Shown here: piece by piece, positions 1-8,239 of the stretch
Layout of the letters: each line of letters opens with the position of its first letter
How positions within the stretch are numbered: position 1 is the stretch's first letter
The notes under the pieces: generated by a model
What the model saw: only the letters and a program-made list of their open reading frames with translations
Told to the model about the DNA's origin: nothing
The model's database searches: none
Assembly (NCBI GenBank): GCA_045601525.1
Contig: JAZRZR010000093.1
Coordinates: 1-26,486, forward strand
Direction: 5' to 3'
Length of the DNA stretch: 26,486 bases
From: SIG565 sp045601525
GTDB lineage: Bacteria > Bacillota > Clostridia > Oscillospirales > Acutalibacteraceae
Program-made: the position numbers and the translations under genes

Positions 1-11
1 GTTAAAATCAA

Positions 12-278
12 TTAGCAATCAACAAAGCCTGATTCAACAAGTTCGATAAGAGCTGCCAGTGCTTCTTTTTCATCAACACCATCAACAATTATCTTAATTT
101 CGGTATCTCCCGAAATACCAAGAGACAAAACGCCAAGAAGACTCTTTGCATTTACTCTGCGTTCCTCACGTTCAACCCAAATAGAAGATTTGAACTCGTT
201 TGCTTTTTGTATGAAAAATGTTGCAGGACGCGCATGTAAGCCAACCTGATTCTTAACAACCACTTCTTTAACACACAT
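12..278 (-). CDS. ptsH: HPr-family phosphocarrier protein
   Basis: An 88-residue HPr, the small cytoplasmic protein that passes phosphate from PEP via enzyme I to sugar-specific EIIA domains. The active-site motif GLHARPA places the phosphorylated histidine at His15. The regulatory site is also present (NAKSLLGV, Ser46), which in Firmicutes is phosphorylated by HPr kinase for catabolite control. Length is normal for HPr. The ATG follows AAGGAGA at good spacing. It has its own promoter (323-350) and no ptsI is in view, so it is probably a single-gene unit. Because both His15 and Ser46 are present, it is a true HPr and not a Crh paralogue, which lacks His15. Confidence 0.93.
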   Translation of the reverse strand: MCVKEVVVKNQVGLHARPATFFIQKANEFKSSIWVEREERRVNAKSLLGVLSLGISGDTEIKIIVDGVDEKEALAALIELVESGFVDC

Positions 279-322
279 ATTTCTTGTCTCCTTATAAAAA
301 ATGAGAGGTATCCTCTACCATT

Positions 323-350
323 ATTATATCCATTTTGGGCTCACTGTCAA
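323..350 (-). promoter_or_regulatory. sigma-A promoter of ptsH
   Basis: On the minus strand TTGACA (345-350) and TATAAT (323-328) are separated by 16 bp. Transcription would start near 316, in a short leader with an AGAGG-ATA-CCTCT mini-hairpin upstream of the ptsH ribosome site. I see no coding signal in the rest of the 279-460 gap, and no clear terminator behind trmD. Confidence 0.8.
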
Positions 351-460
351 TCTTTTAAGTCAATTTTCTATGTTCTATACCAAACTAAAACCCTAAAAAG
401 ATTTATTCTTTGTATATTTTGCAACAAGAATTTACAAAACTCATATTAAAAAGCATTACA

Positions 461-1204
461 CTATATATTGTGTTTTTCTTTTCTTAAGGACTCTAAATAT
501 TTCAGTTCTTTTTTAGAAAGATTGGCTTTTTCAAGCATTTCGGGGCGTCGCTCATTAGTTATCTCAATACTTTTTTGCTTACGCCATTTAGCAATATTTT
601 CGTGATGACCCGAAAGCAAAACCTCAGGCACTTCCTTCTCTAACCAAACTGCCGGTTTTGTGTATTGAGGATATTCCAAAAGCCCTTCAAAATGGCTTTC
701 TTCGGTAAAGCAAATATCATCTGATAAAACACCGGGTAACATACGGCAAACCGCATCGGCTAACGAAAGTGCCGGTAATTCGCCGCCTGTAAGCACAAAA
801 TCGCCAATAGAAATTTCTTCATCAACGATTTTCTCAATTACTCGCTCATCAATGCCCTCATAATGTCCACACAAAACAACAATTCTATCCTTTTTAGAAA
901 GTTCGATAGCCTTTTCTTGATTAAAGGTTTTACCCTTAGGTGACATATAAATCAAATGTGGTTTCTTCTCTCCCTCACCAAAAAGGCTATTGTATGCATT
1001 ATATATTGGCTCGGCAGACATAACCATACCCATACCACCGCCATACGGGGTATCATCAACTTTATTGTGCTTATTATTTGCATAATCACGAATATTAGTA
1101 CAAAAAATTTCAACTTTTCCCGCTTTTATTGCTCTACCTATAATACTCGAATTGATTACCGCTTCACACATTTCGGGAAAAAGGGTTAATATATCAATCC
1201 TCAT
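461..1204 (-). CDS. trmD: tRNA (guanine37-N1)-methyltransferase
   Basis: TrmD uses SAM to methylate G37 next to the anticodon of tRNAs with G36 (Pro, Leu, Arg types), preventing +1 frameshifts. The protein starts MRIDILTLFPEM, as the family does. It has the YGGGMGMVM segment near residues 50-60 and the SAM-binding trefoil-knot motif SIGDFVLTGGELPAL near residues 125-140. A TTG six bases upstream is in frame, but the ATG at 1204 gives the conserved family start, so I chose it. The gene overlaps the end of rimM by 11 bp, implying translational coupling. It is the last gene of the ylxM-ffh operon. In many Firmicutes rplS follows trmD, but it does not here. Confidence 0.96.
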   Translation of the reverse strand: MRIDILTLFPEMCEAVINSSIIGRAIKAGKVEIFCTNIRDYANNKHNKVDDTPYGGGMGMVMSAEPIYNAYNSLFGEGEKKPHLIYMSPKGKTFNQEKAIELSKKDRIVVLCGHYEGIDERVIEKIVDEEISIGDFVLTGGELPALSLADAVCRMLPGVLSDDICFTEESHFEGLLEYPQYTKPAVWLEKEVPEVLLSGHHENIAKWRKQKSIEITNERRPEMLEKANLSKKELKYLESLRKEKHNI

Positions 1205-1706
1205 CGTCAAAAATACCTTTCATTGCAACAATGAAAACCTTTTCACTGTCAATATCAACCTTAACAACAACCTCGTCAATCACGGGTATAAGATATTCTT
1301 TCCCTTCATTCGATATATGCCAAACATCGTTGGCGCCCGTTTGCGAAACATCTGAAATCTTACCGAGAAATCTACCATCGGTTTGCTCATAAACTTTGCA
1401 ACCTATCAAATCTTGAATAAAATATCCTTCTTGATGTTTGACATCATTACGGTCGATATAAATAATTTTATTTCTATATTTTTCGGCATCCTCAATGGTT
1501 TCAATGCCCTTGAATTTTGCTATTGCAACATTTCCGTTAGGTGACACGCGCACCTTTTCTAAAAACTTAGTTCCTTCGCAATCAAGATAAAATCGCTTAA
1601 AACCATCAAGAAATTCTATATCATCACACCAAGGTTGTATGCGAACCATGCCCTTTACGCCATGAGTGCCAACTATTTTTCCTGTTTCTAAAAATCTTTT
1701 TTTCAT
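1194..1706 (-). CDS. rimM: ribosome maturation factor RimM
   Basis: RimM binds uS19 and helps mature the head of the 30S subunit. The N-terminal motif TGKIVGTHGVKG is the family hallmark. A C-terminal PRC-barrel follows (YFIQDLIGCKVYE onward, with LIPVIDEVVVKVD). About 170 residues is normal. An in-frame ATG at 1712 lies directly on the AAGGA ribosome site, whereas the ATG at 1706 is six bases from it, so 1706 is the better start. The gene lies between khpA and trmD. The 76-bp gap to khpA carries two tandem hairpins. Confidence 0.95.
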   Translation of the reverse strand: MKKRFLETGKIVGTHGVKGMVRIQPWCDDIEFLDGFKRFYLDCEGTKFLEKVRVSPNGNVAIAKFKGIETIEDAEKYRNKIIYIDRNDVKHQEGYFIQDLIGCKVYEQTDGRFLGKISDVSQTGANDVWHISNEGKEYLIPVIDEVVVKVDIDSEKVFIVAMKGIFDDED

Positions 1707-1726
1707 AAACATTCCTTATATATTAA

Positions 1727-1785
1727 TACCCCCAATGCTACTTGGGGGTAGTATTTTAGTTATTACGGCTGAAAACAGCCGTAAT
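1727..1785 (-). repeat. two tandem perfect hairpins between khpA and rimM
   Basis: Hairpin A has a 9-bp perfect stem, TACCCCCAA (1727-1735) with TTGGGGGTA (1742-1750), and a 6-base loop. Hairpin B has a 10-bp perfect stem, ATTACGGCTG (1762-1771) with CAGCCGTAAT (1776-1785), and an AAAA loop (TTTT in the mRNA). Neither is followed by a clean U tract on the minus strand, so they are not textbook terminators. They fill nearly the whole gap inside an otherwise tight operon. Confidence 0.85.
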
Positions 1786-1788
1786 GAA

Positions 1789-2022
1789 TTAGTCAATCTC
1801 AACAGCTACTTTGATGTTGCTTCTGCTTGCAGCAGCGCGCATTACGGTGCGAATGGCGTTTGCAATTCTACCTTGCTTGCCAATAACACGACCCATATCG
1901 CCTTCAGCAACATGAAGATGCATAACTACTACGCCCTCTTCATTTGCTTCATCAACATCAACAGTAATTGCTTCCGGATTTTCAACAAGACCTGAAGCAA
2001 TGTTAATGAGAAGCTCCTTCAT
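1789..2022 (-). CDS. khpA: KH-domain RNA-binding protein KhpA
   Basis: A 77-residue single type-II KH domain. The GxxG RNA-contact loop is GKQG at residues 48-51, within GRVIGKQGRIANAIRTVMRA. Homologues (formerly YlqC) form homodimers or KhpA/KhpB heterodimers that bind many transcripts and affect cell division and growth in other Firmicutes. The ATG is preceded by CGGAGG. Its position between rpsP and rimM is the standard Firmicutes arrangement. Its RNA targets cannot be read from the sequence. Confidence 0.93.
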   Translation of the reverse strand: MKELLINIASGLVENPEAITVDVDEANEEGVVVMHLHVAEGDMGRVIGKQGRIANAIRTVMRAAASRSNIKVAVEID

Positions 2023-2047
2023 AGTTTTTCCTCCGAAAAATCAATAA

Positions 2048-2290
2048 TTAAAGAACACCGTTTTTCTTGAGTAAAGCCTTAACGGTATCAGTGGGTTGAG
2101 CACCATTTGCAATCCACTTCTTAGCCTTATCAGCGTCAATTTTAACCTCAGCAGGATTCTTTGTGGAATCATAGTAGCCGATTTCCTCGATAAAACGACC
2201 ATCTCTGGGGAAACGAGAGTCAGCAACAACTACACGGTAAAAAGGAGCCTTTTTAGCGCCCATACGACGAAGTCTAATTTTAACTGCCAT
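2048..2290 (-). CDS. rpsP: 30S ribosomal protein bS16
   Basis: An 80-residue bS16 with the family start MAVKIRLRRMGAKKAPFYRV and the downstream VVADSRFPRDGRFIEEIGYYD. It binds 16S rRNA early in 30S assembly. GGAGGTG lies at ideal spacing before the ATG. It sits 46 bp after ffh. An AT-rich perfect hairpin (2319-2340; stem TTAAAAAAG with CTTTTTTAA, AAAA loop) overlaps the ffh stop codon and may reduce or process transcripts between the two genes; that role is inferred. Confidence 0.97.
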   Translation of the reverse strand: MAVKIRLRRMGAKKAPFYRVVVADSRFPRDGRFIEEIGYYDSTKNPAEVKIDADKAKKWIANGAQPTDTVKALLKKNGVL

Positions 2291-2336
2291 TTATTACACC
2301 TCCAAATTTAAGATTATATTAAAAAAGAAAACTTTT

Positions 2337-3677
2337 TTAAGGTCTGAAATTGCCGAGCATATTACCTAAATTACCCATACCACGTTTTCCCTTTTTAGAA
2401 AACTGCTTGAACATTTTCTTCATTTGCTCGTATTGTCTTAAAAGACGATTTACCTCTTCAACGCTTGTACCCGAGCCGGCCGCTATTCGCTTACGCCTTG
2501 AAGCATTTATAATATCGGGTTTAGCACGCTCTTTCTTTGTCATCGAAGTAATGATAGCCTCGTTTTTGAAAAGTTGCCTTTCATCGATATCAGTATCTCT
2601 AATTTGTCTTTCCATACCGGGAATCATCGACAAAACAGATTTCATTGAACCCATCTTTTTGATTTGCGCAAATTGGTCTAACAAATCGTTCATATCGAAC
2701 TTGTTTTCCTGTAAACGCCTTGCGGTTTCTTCGGCTTTTTTCTCATCGATTTCAGTTTCTACCTTTTCGATAAGGGAAAGTACATCACCCATACCAAGTA
2801 TGCGAGAGGCCATTCTATCAGGATGGAATTCTTCCAAATCATCAATCTTTTCGCCAACGCCGGCAAACATAATAGGCTTTCCTGTAACAGCCTTTGCCGA
2901 AAGCGCCGCACCGCCTCTTGTATCACCATCAAGCTTTGTGAGGATAATTCCATCAATTTCAAGTTGCTCATTAAAGGCTTTCGCAATATTAACTGCATCT
3001 TGACCCACCATGGAATCAACAACCAAAAGAATGTTGTTTACCTCGACAGCCTTTGTAATGCGCTTGAGTTCTTCCATAAGCTCGGTATCAATATGCAAAC
3101 GACCTGCTGTATCTAAAATAACGAAATCGTTTCCATAGTCCCTCGCTAACCTTACAGCCTCTACTGCGGTTTTTTCGGGAGCCTGTGTTCCCTTTTCAAA
3201 AACGGGAACTCCCGCCGTTTGTCCTACAACCTTTAACTGCTCAATGGCTGCAGGTCTATAAATATCACAGGCAACAAGCAATGGACGATGGCCCTGTGCT
3301 TTTAAGCGCTTCGCAAGTTTTGCGGCATGGGTTGTTTTACCGGAACCCTGAAGACCACACATCAAAATTATTGTGGGGATTTTTGATGCAAACTTAAGGC
3401 GAGCCTGCTCGCCACCCATAAGAGCAGTTAACTCATCTCTTACTATTTTTACGACCATTTGAGGCGCAGTAAGGCTATCCATTACCTTTTCGCCTATGCA
3501 CTTTTCAGCAACGGTATTTGTAAAGTCTTTAGCAACCTTATAGTTGACATCGGCTTCTAACAAGGCAAGCCTTACCTGTCGCATCGCTTCCTTTACATCA
3601 GCCTCGGTGAGTTTACCGCGAGAACGCAGTTGCTTGAAAACCGCCGCAAGCTTATCCGAAAGGTTATTAAATGCCAT
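2337..3677 (-). CDS. ffh: signal recognition particle GTPase Ffh (SRP54)
   Basis: Ffh binds signal sequences on ribosomes together with the 4.5S/6S SRP RNA and hands them to FtsY at the membrane. The 446 residues contain the helical N domain, then the G domain with P-loop GLQGSGKT (108-115), DTAGR (189-193) and TKLDGD (247-252), and a methionine-rich M domain from about residue 330. The M domain has the SRP RNA-binding segment around INASRRKRIAAGSGTSVEEVN. Length is typical. It starts 10 bp after ylxM ends, so the two are co-transcribed. Confidence 0.97.
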   Translation of the reverse strand: MAFNNLSDKLAAVFKQLRSRGKLTEADVKEAMRQVRLALLEADVNYKVAKDFTNTVAEKCIGEKVMDSLTAPQMVVKIVRDELTALMGGEQARLKFASKIPTIILMCGLQGSGKTTHAAKLAKRLKAQGHRPLLVACDIYRPAAIEQLKVVGQTAGVPVFEKGTQAPEKTAVEAVRLARDYGNDFVILDTAGRLHIDTELMEELKRITKAVEVNNILLVVDSMVGQDAVNIAKAFNEQLEIDGIILTKLDGDTRGGAALSAKAVTGKPIMFAGVGEKIDDLEEFHPDRMASRILGMGDVLSLIEKVETEIDEKKAEETARRLQENKFDMNDLLDQFAQIKKMGSMKSVLSMIPGMERQIRDTDIDERQLFKNEAIITSMTKKERAKPDIINASRRKRIAAGSGTSVEEVNRLLRQYEQMKKMFKQFSKKGKRGMGNLGNMLGNFRP

Positions 3678-3687
3678 CTTACACCTC

Positions 3688-3990
3688 TTATAAATCTTCT
3701 ATCGTATCTAATAAATTTTTAAGTTCTAATCTACCCGCTTTTACCAAAGAGGCCTGTTCTTTAAGAAACGACACCTTGTGATTAAACCCTAGTTTTTCTT
3801 CAAGTTCAATCAACTGTTGTTCGGTCCTTTTTATCCAATCTCTCACGCCTTGCCTGGTCATACCCGTATGCTCGGCAATCTCAGAAAGGGAAAAATCTTC
3901 ATTATAGTAAAAATCAAACACTTCTCTTTGTTTATCAGATAAATATTCTCCATAAGTATCAAACAATAAAGAAATCTCCAAATTCTTCAT
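3688..3990 (-). CDS. ylxM: YlxM/p13-like SRP-associated DNA-binding-type protein
   Basis: A protein of about 100 residues with a helix-turn-helix like sigma-70 region 4: YLSDKQREVFDFYYNEDFSLSEIAEHTGMTRQGV, followed by a long helix. This is the YlxM family, which is almost always next to ffh and has been linked to SRP function in streptococci. A TTG and two adjacent ATGs are possible starts. AGAGG lies three bases before the ATG at 3993 and six before the ATG at 3990, so 3990 is preferred. It is the first gene of the operon. ftsY, often just upstream in relatives, is absent here. Confidence 0.9.
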   Translation of the reverse strand: MKNLEISLLFDTYGEYLSDKQREVFDFYYNEDFSLSEIAEHTGMTRQGVRDWIKRTEQQLIELEEKLGFNHKVSFLKEQASLVKAGRLELKNLLDTIEDL

Positions 3991-4028
3991 CATGCACCTC
4001 TGCAAAGTAAATCACTTTACAGTTATGT

Positions 4029-4057
4029 ATTATAACACCTCTCACCCACCCTGTCAA
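4029..4057 (-). promoter_or_regulatory. consensus sigma-A promoter of the ylxM-ffh-rpsP-khpA-rimM-trmD operon
   Basis: On the minus strand a perfect TTGACA (4052-4057) and perfect TATAAT (4029-4034) are 17 bp apart. The start site would lie near 4022. Such a strong promoter fits an operon for core translation and secretion functions. Confidence 0.9.
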
Positions 4058-4083
4058 GTGTTTTTCTTTACATTATTTTTCTC

Positions 4084-4112
4084 TTGAAATATCTTTTCTA
4101 ATATTTTATAAT
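4084..4112 (+). promoter_or_regulatory. sigma-A promoter of the substrate-binding protein gene
   Basis: TTGAAA (4084-4089), a 17-bp spacer and TATAAT (4107-4112). It is divergent from the ylxM promoter; the two -35 boxes are 26 bp apart. A GGGGAG ribosome site follows before the ATG at 4140. Confidence 0.85.
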
Positions 4113-4139
4113 ACAATTAGTAAATTTGGGGAGAAATAT

Positions 4140-5600
4140 ATGAAATTATTTACCAGAATTTTTGCCTTATTGCTTGTGGCAGTATTATGCTTGGGTCTTT
4201 GCAGTTGCTCGGACGATGGCGAATCAGCCATAATATATTATGGGGTAACCGATGTTCCCAATACAATTGACCCTCAAACTGCATCATCAGGTATTGAGCT
4301 TATATTAGTGCGCAATTTGTATGAGGGACTTTTACGGCAGGACTCATCGGGCAATATTGTAAACGGTGTTATTGATTCCTACACCTATGAAAATAATACA
4401 TACACATTTCATATTTCAGATAAAGCTGTTTGGAGTGACGGCTATTCTCTAACGGCAAACGATTTTGTTTATGCCTTAAGGCGTGCTGTTGACCCTGTTA
4501 CCAAAGCGCCAAATGCCGCTTGTCTTTACAGTGTTAAAGGTGCTCTCGGTGTTGCTAACGGTGAATTACCTACCACGGCATTAGGGGTAACCGCAGTTGA
4601 TTCCAAAACCCTTAAAATCGAACTTATAAACGAAGATAAGAACTTCTTTTATACTCTTACAACGGCGATTTGTATGCCTTGCAGGCAAAGTTTTTTTGAG
4701 GGTTGTGTCGGCAAATATGGTATGTCTTTAGACACTACCTTAACCAACGGAAGTTATAAACTAAAAAAATGGGCAACCGAAAATTTTGCTATGCGCATTA
4801 CAAAAGACACTAAATATACAGGCTCATTTACCGCCAAAAATGCCGCAGTTTACTTTACTAAAAATAATGATTTATCCACCCTTGAGTGTCTTGATAAATC
4901 ATACATAGATATTGCCGAGATTTTTTACGATGACCTTAACAGTGCAAAACAAAAATACACTATCAACGAAATAGAAAACACTGTTTGGGTGCTAAAATTC
5001 GGGCCTCAATTTACTGCCGATATGAAAAAAGCCTTGATATTGGCAGCGTTATCCGATAATGATTCGGCTAATATTGGATACAACATAAAAGTTGCTTCAT
5101 CCGCTTTCCCGACCTTCTTTGATAGCGGACTACCGCCAATTTCTTATCACAACACCGAAACCGCTACATATCTTTATTCCGAACAGTTAAAGACATTACC
5201 TAACAAAGTTTTCCCAAAAACCTCTATTGAATTTTACGGTGGCGCCGCAGCGCAAAACATAAGCAAAAAAGTAGCGGGCAACTGGCAGGCTATACTCGGC
5301 GCTTATATAAACATTTCCCCATTACCCTATCTTTCGCAGCCCGAAAATTATGATTTGCAAATATATCCTATTGAGGTTTCTGAGCGCAATATTTACGACT
5401 ATTTAAAACAACTCGGTTATACATACACCGCCGACACTCATCTTTCAAATGTGCAACACAATATTTACGGTGGTGTTGGAAGCACAGTTCCGATAGCCTT
5501 TTCAAGCAGTTATTTTGCTTATTCAAACTCACTAAACAATGTGGTGTTTAATCAAACTAATGGATATATTGATTTTTCACAAATCGTTAAGCAAAATTAA
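4140..5600 (+). CDS. peptide-type ABC transporter substrate-binding lipoprotein (SBP_bac_5)
   Basis: A 486-residue member of the OppA/DppA family of extracytoplasmic solute receptors. It has a Lys/Arg start, a hydrophobic core and a lipobox LCSC with the lipidated cysteine at residue 23. The mature part begins with the family pattern YYGVTDVPNTIDPQTASSG and NLYEGLLRQDSSGNIV, then AVWSDGYSLTANDFVYALRRAVDP, the typical domain-I segment. It is somewhat shorter than OppA of model species. No permease or ATPase gene is adjacent, so it is an orphan receptor that must use transport genes elsewhere, or acts in sensing. It has its own promoter and terminator. The ligand cannot be told; oligopeptides are the family default. 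Confidence 0.88.
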   Translation: MKLFTRIFALLLVAVLCLGLCSCSDDGESAIIYYGVTDVPNTIDPQTASSGIELILVRNLYEGLLRQDSSGNIVNGVIDSYTYENNTYTFHISDKAVWSDGYSLTANDFVYALRRAVDPVTKAPNAACLYSVKGALGVANGELPTTALGVTAVDSKTLKIELINEDKNFFYTLTTAICMPCRQSFFEGCVGKYGMSLDTTLTNGSYKLKKWATENFAMRITKDTKYTGSFTAKNAAVYFTKNNDLSTLECLDKSYIDIAEIFYDDLNSAKQKYTINEIENTVWVLKFGPQFTADMKKALILAALSDNDSANIGYNIKVASSAFPTFFDSGLPPISYHNTETATYLYSEQLKTLPNKVFPKTSIEFYGGAAAQNISKKVAGNWQAILGAYINISPLPYLSQPENYDLQIYPIEVSERNIYDYLKQLGYTYTADTHLSNVQHNIYGGVGSTVPIAFSSSYFAYSNSLNNVVFNQTNGYIDFSQIVKQN

Positions 5601-5626
5601 AAAAGGCTGTCAAAAGACAGCCTTTT
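5601..5626. terminator. bidirectional intrinsic terminator
   Basis: A perfect 11-bp stem, AAAAGGCTGTC with GACAGCCTTTT, and an AAAA loop. It lies between the convergent substrate-binding protein gene and murC. The symmetric A and T flanks give a U tract on both strands. Confidence 0.9.
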
Positions 5627-5628
5627 AA

Positions 5629-7002
5629 CTATTTAAGTTTTTCCATAACAATATGCGCCGCTTTATAAATATCGCCGCCGCCCATTGTTATAACCAAGTC
5701 ACCTATTTGGGCTTGTGAAATTATTTCATCAGCAATTTCTTCAAATGTGCTTTTTATAACACAGTTTTCAAGCCCTTTAGCAATATCTTCAGATGCCACA
5801 CCATATGTGTTAATCTCTCTCGAACCCATAATCGGGGTGAGAATAACCTTATCGGCAATTTTCAAGGCATCAATAAACTCGTTTAAGAGCAAAGCGGTTC
5901 GTGAAAATGTAAAGGGTTGGAAAACCGCAATAACACGCTTATAGTCGAGCGCCTTTGCCGCTTCAAGAGTTGCCTTGATTTCTGTTGGATGGTGTGCATA
6001 ATCATCTGCCAAAACAAATTTTGGATATTCAGCCAAAAATTCAAAACGGCGGCCTGCACCCGTAAACTTTTCGATAGCGGCCTTTATACCTACCGGCGAA
6101 ACACCCATATAATCGGCTACTGCGGCAGCCGCTAAACCATTAAGCACATTGTGCCTACCCGGCACCTGCATATCAAGTGTTACTAATTTTTCACCATTTT
6201 TGATGACATCAAACCTATAACCACGCTTTGAGGGGTTAACATTTTCGGCAACATAATCATTTCCTGCATTAAAACCAAAGGTTATTATATTTGCTTCTAT
6301 GCCCTGTGCGGCTTTTTCTACAAGACAATCATCACCATTTATAAAAGCCGTTTTTGACATTTTAATAAACTTATGGAATGAATTTACAAGGTTTTCCATT
6401 GTCTTAAAATAATCAAGATGGTCATTATCGATATTAAGCAAAACCGATATATCGGGTGACATTTGCAAAAAAGTATCTACAAACTCACAGGCTTCGCAAA
6501 CCATATTTTCTGTTTTACCTGTGCGACCATTAGAATTTATTATGGGCAATTTCCCGCCGATGACTGCGGTGGGGTCCATATCATTCAAGTATAATATTTG
6601 GGTTATCATAGAGGTAACGGTGGTTTTGCCGTGAGTACCGCAAACTCCGATTACATTATCATAATACCTTGTAAGTGCGCCCAATAAATGCGAGCGTTCC
6701 ATCGTTGGTATTCCCTTTTCCTTGGCGGCGCAAAGTTCAGGATTATCCTTGCTGATTGCGGCAGAATATACAACCAATTCAGCACCATCAATGTTTTTCG
6801 CATTATGACCCATAAAAACCTTTATGCCAAGGTTCATAATTCTTTTAAGGGGGTCGCTTGGGTTATTATCCGAGCCTGTCAGCAGATAACCCTTGCTATG
6901 CAAAATCTCAGCAAGCGGACACATTCCCGAGCCGCCTATACCAATCATATGCACTCTTTTTACACTACCTATAATTTTATCTTCTTCTCTTAATGTTTTC
7001 AT
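5629..7002 (-). CDS. murC: UDP-N-acetylmuramate--L-alanine ligase
   Basis: MurC adds L-alanine to UDP-MurNAc with ATP, the first amino-acid step of peptidoglycan precursor synthesis in the cytoplasm. The 457 residues have the Rossmann motif VHMIGIGGSGMCPLAEIL (from residue 17), the Mur ligase P-loop GTHGKTT (about 122-128) and DDYAHHPTEIKATL in the C-terminal domain (about 332-345). Length is typical. The ATG is preceded by TTGGAGA. A TATAAT on the minus strand (7035-7040) could be its -10 box, but no convincing -35 is seen. No other mur gene is nearby. It is divergent from cca. Confidence 0.96.
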   Translation of the reverse strand: MKTLREEDKIIGSVKRVHMIGIGGSGMCPLAEILHSKGYLLTGSDNNPSDPLKRIMNLGIKVFMGHNAKNIDGAELVVYSAAISKDNPELCAAKEKGIPTMERSHLLGALTRYYDNVIGVCGTHGKTTVTSMITQILYLNDMDPTAVIGGKLPIINSNGRTGKTENMVCEACEFVDTFLQMSPDISVLLNIDNDHLDYFKTMENLVNSFHKFIKMSKTAFINGDDCLVEKAAQGIEANIITFGFNAGNDYVAENVNPSKRGYRFDVIKNGEKLVTLDMQVPGRHNVLNGLAAAAVADYMGVSPVGIKAAIEKFTGAGRRFEFLAEYPKFVLADDYAHHPTEIKATLEAAKALDYKRVIAVFQPFTFSRTALLLNEFIDALKIADKVILTPIMGSREINTYGVASEDIAKGLENCVIKSTFEEIADEIISQAQIGDLVITMGGGDIYKAAHIVMEKLK

Positions 7003-7090
7003 TTTTCGGTCTCCAAGAAAAAATTTACAATTCTATTATATTGCAAAGAACTAAAAAAATAAACAACTATTTTTGAAATGAGGTGAAAAA

Positions 7091-8239
7091 ATGCAATCTT
7101 TACCCCCATATATAACCAAAATAATTGATACATTTGAAAAAAACGGATATCAAGCTTATGCCGTTGGCGGTTGTGTTAGGGATATGCTATTAGGCAAAAA
7201 ACCGGATGATTACGATATAACAACCAACTGCAAGCCTGAAAAAGTTCTTGAGCTCTTTGAAAAAACCATACCAACAGGTATAAAGCATGGCACAATAACA
7301 GTATTAGAAGACGGAAATGTTGTTGAGGTTACTACATTTAGAAAAGACGGTGAATATTCAGATAACCGCTCCCCTGACACAGTGATTTTTGTTGACGAAT
7401 TAAGTCAGGACCTTTCACGCCGAGATTTTACAATTAACGCTTTTGCTTACAAGGGCGACAAAATTATTGACCTTTTTGGTGGAACAAAAGATCTTAAAAA
7501 TAAAACAATCCGAGCGATTGGAAATCCAAATGAGCGTTTTAATGAAGACGCATTAAGGATTTTAAGAGCCTTTAGATTTGCCGCTAAATTGGATTTCACA
7601 ATAGAAAGCAATACATTTAACGCCATTAAAGAAAACGCCGTTTTACTAAAAAACATAAGTGTTGAGCGCATTTTTTCCGAACTTTCAAAAATTTTATTAA
7701 CCGACAACACATTTGTTCTTGATGATTTGGTGGGTTCTCGTTGTCTTGTACATTTTGATATAAGAAAAATCGGCAATTCAAAACTACTCTCTGCCCTTCC
7801 AAACGACCTTGCTATTCGCTTTGTGGCTTTTTGCCACCTTGCAAATGTTTCGGCCTATAAAACCGCCGTTTTGCTCAAATGCGATAACCGCCTTAAAGAG
7901 TATTCAAAAAAGGCCGATAGCCTAAAAGACTTTTCATTTACTAACGACAAGGTTTCTTTTAAGTCGGCAATGTCTTTAACCTCTTTTCTATCCGTTAAAG
8001 ATTTTTTGATTACCCAAAACTTAATTTTTGGTCAAAACTATAACCTTTCCCTTATTGATGAAATCAAAAACAATAACGAGCCTTATAAAATTGAGCACCT
8101 GAAAATCAGCGGAGATGAGATAAAAGAATTGGGTCTTAGCGGAAAAGAGATAAGTCGAACACTTCAAGGACTATTAGAGGATGTTATCAAAAATCCGCAA
8201 AACAACCAAAAAGAAAAACTTAAAAACAAAGTAACCTAA
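7091..8239 (+). CDS. cca: class II CCA tRNA nucleotidyltransferase / poly(A) polymerase family
   Basis: A 382-residue class II nucleotidyltransferase. The catalytic head has AVGGCVRDMLLGKKPDDYDI (24-43) with metal-binding Asp40 and Asp42, the LSRRDFTINAFAY motif (about 109-121) and the nucleotide-selecting EDALRILRAFRFAAKL helix (about 155). Such enzymes rebuild the 3' CCA of tRNAs; some relatives only add A or C, or act as poly(A) polymerases, and the sequence alone does not decide this. The single tRNA in this window already encodes its CCA. The ATG follows GAGGTGA. The gene ends in its own terminator before dpaA. Confidence 0.9.
   Translation: MQSLPPYITKIIDTFEKNGYQAYAVGGCVRDMLLGKKPDDYDITTNCKPEKVLELFEKTIPTGIKHGTITVLEDGNVVEVTTFRKDGEYSDNRSPDTVIFVDELSQDLSRRDFTINAFAYKGDKIIDLFGGTKDLKNKTIRAIGNPNERFNEDALRILRAFRFAAKLDFTIESNTFNAIKENAVLLKNISVERIFSELSKILLTDNTFVLDDLVGSRCLVHFDIRKIGNSKLLSALPNDLAIRFVAFCHLANVSAYKTAVLLKCDNRLKEYSKKADSLKDFSFTNDKVSFKSAMSLTSFLSVKDFLITQNLIFGQNYNLSLIDEIKNNNEPYKIEHLKISGDEIKELGLSGKEISRTLQGLLEDVIKNPQNNQKEKLKNKVT

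Noticed and set aside
1205..1210. TTG start for trmD
   Set aside because: The ATG six bases downstream matches the conserved MRIDILTLFPEM start.
2350..3003. 217-codon plus-strand frame opposite ffh
   Set aside because: Antisense to the M and G domains of a clear ffh gene; low-complexity Ser/Phe/Ile composition and no ribosome site.
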